Assembly: GCA_030451965.1 (NCBI GenBank)
Contig: JAKDNE010000167.1
Coordinates: forward strand, 1-7,041
Origin: Brachybacterium sp.
GTDB lineage: Bacteria; Actinomycetota; Actinomycetes; Actinomycetales; Dermabacteraceae
Length of the DNA: 7,041 nucleotides
Direction of reading: 5' to 3'
The position numbers and the translations under genes are program-made. The first letter of the stretch is position 1, and each line of letters opens with the position of its first letter. The notes beneath the pieces were generated by a model. It was not told the DNA's origin. It made no database searches and worked only from the letters and a program-made list of their open reading frames with translations. Shown piece by piece: positions 6,254 to 7,041 of the stretch.

Positions 6254-7041
6254 TCAGATCTCGCGATGTCGGGCGTCGGGGTCGAGGGGGCCTTCGGTAT
6301 CGGAGGTGCGCTCGGGGATCCAGGGATCGTCGTCCTCGTCGACGGGGACCTCGCCGTTGACGAGGCGGGACTCGAGCGATTTGGAGAAGACCGGGACGGG
6401 ATCGGAGGTGACCTCGATGGTGCCGTCGATGTCCTGCCATTCGCCACCAGCTACAGAGAACTGTCCAGAGAACGTGGTGGTGAGGGTGATGTCGTACCAA
6501 CCCTCCTGGGTGTAGGCGGAGGAGACGGCCTCGGAAGGGAATGGCTTGCCGGGATTGGTGGTGGTGATGGTGTTCCCGTCGCCGAGGTCCCAGTGATAGG
6601 AGACCGGGGTGGCGCGGATCGCGACGGGCGTGTCGAGCAGCTCGGTGTTCAGCAGCTGGGTGCTGGGGTCGGTGTAGAGGACGTTGACCATGTTCACGGG
6701 GAGCCAGCCTTCGGGCGGTCCGGCGTGAGGCTGGAGCGGCTCGACGGGGAGGCGGGCGAAGTCCTCTCGCGTCACGGTGATGACGACCGGTGGTGCGTCC
6801 GCGTACTCGGGGGTTCCCGGCAGGGCGCAACGAACCCCGAGATCGTCTGTCTCACCGCTCTCGTTGTCGACACGGGTACCGCGCTGGGTCACGCCCTCCA
6901 CGGGTGTGCTGGAGACGTTGCCGATCTCCAGGACATCACCGTCGCCGGTGACGGTGCTGCCGCTGCCGGCTTCGCATGAATCGGGGTGCGGGGTGCAGGA
7001 CCACGAGCCACCATCGAGGCTCGCACCGCAGCCGGAGAACT
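6254..7041 (-). CDS. PKD-domain protein, C-terminal part (5' end cut)
   Basis: The frame is open from the right window edge to the stop at 6254, giving 261 visible aa with the N-terminus missing. The GTG at 6899-6901 is only an internal codon if the frame is real further up, as the steady open frame suggests. A PKD-like beta-sandwich lies at about visible residues 137-210: the hallmark YHWDLGDG (with W150), then SSAYTQEGWYDITLTTTFSG. Flanking segments PPEGWLPVNMVNVLYTDP and VFSKSLESRLVNGEV resemble a family of secreted or surface proteins common in Micrococcales. Visible cysteines near the left end (such as in FSGCG, SWSC, DSC) suggest an extracytoplasmic protein with possible disulfides. The C-terminus is acidic, with no membrane anchor or sorting signal. 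It lies 113 bases upstream of the regulator gene in the same direction and has no evident link to propionate metabolism. Exact function unknown. Confidence 0.8.
   Translation of the reverse strand, partial: FSGCGASLDGGSWSCTPHPDSCEAGSGSTVTGDGDVLEIGNVSSTPVEGVTQRGTRVDNESGETDDLGVRCALPGTPEYADAPPVVITVTREDFARLPVEPLQPHAGPPEGWLPVNMVNVLYTDPSTQLLNTELLDTPVAIRATPVSYHWDLGDGNTITTTNPGKPFPSEAVSSAYTQEGWYDITLTTTFSGQFSVAGGEWQDIDGTIEVTSDPVPVFSKSLESRLVNGEVPVDEDDDPWIPERTSDTEGPLDPDARHREI

Noticed and set aside
6141..6830. N-terminal extension of the prp regulator frame up to 6830
   Set aside because: The extra 230 residues are R/P/H-rich noise overlapping the PKD gene in another frame and cross the regulatory gap; the conserved HTH starts at the ATG at 6140.
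7028..7039. Lipobox-like FSGC at the left end of the visible PKD protein
   Set aside because: The residue before it must be K, Q, E or a stop from the partial codon, and F-S-G-C is a poor lipobox; the real N-terminus is outside the window.

Overview
This 7,041-base window is GC-rich DNA, almost certainly from an actinobacterium. The reasons are strong G/C bias at third codon positions, start regions without a Shine-Dalgarno sequence, and protein sequences resembling Micrococcales homologues (a Brachybacterium-like source is a guess from memory, not a search). It is tightly packed and has six protein-coding genes. No tRNA, rRNA, CRISPR array, insertion sequence or phage gene was seen.

Layout, left to right. 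(1) Bases 1-98 are non-coding, with a small GC hairpin, a GGT-N3-ACC dyad of the FadR-type operator form, and a possible promoter very close to the start codon. (2) Bases 99-884 on the + strand encode a FadR-like GntR/FCD repressor with an intact FCD metal site. (3) A 16-base convergent gap is overlapped by a perfect 14-base palindrome. (4) Bases 901-6140 on the - strand form a five-gene block transcribed right to left: GntR/FCD regulator, prpD, prpB, prpC, and a DUF1989 protein. The regulator/prpD overlap is 4 bases (ATGA), the prpD/prpB overlap is 1 base (TGATG), the prpB/prpC gap is 3 bases and the prpC/DUF1989 gap is 46 bases. (5) Bases 6141-6253 are an A/T-richer regulatory gap with two copies of the palindrome TGTATACA, 62 bases apart. 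(6) From 6254 to the right edge, on the - strand, lies the C-terminal part of a PKD-domain protein.

How the genes work together. PrpC, PrpD and PrpB are the core 2-methylcitrate cycle, which detoxifies propionyl-CoA and turns it into pyruvate and succinate. PrpC joins propionyl-CoA to oxaloacetate, PrpD dehydrates 2-methylcitrate, a housekeeping aconitase (not in the window) is presumed to rehydrate the product, and PrpB cleaves 2-methylisocitrate. The first gene of the block encodes the probable local repressor, so the regulator would be made from the operon it controls, acting at the twin palindromes.

The least explained parts are the DUF1989 gene at the end of the operon, which has no standard place in propionate metabolism, and the prp regulator, whose FCD domain appears to have lost two of the usual metal ligands that the other GntR protein in the window keeps.
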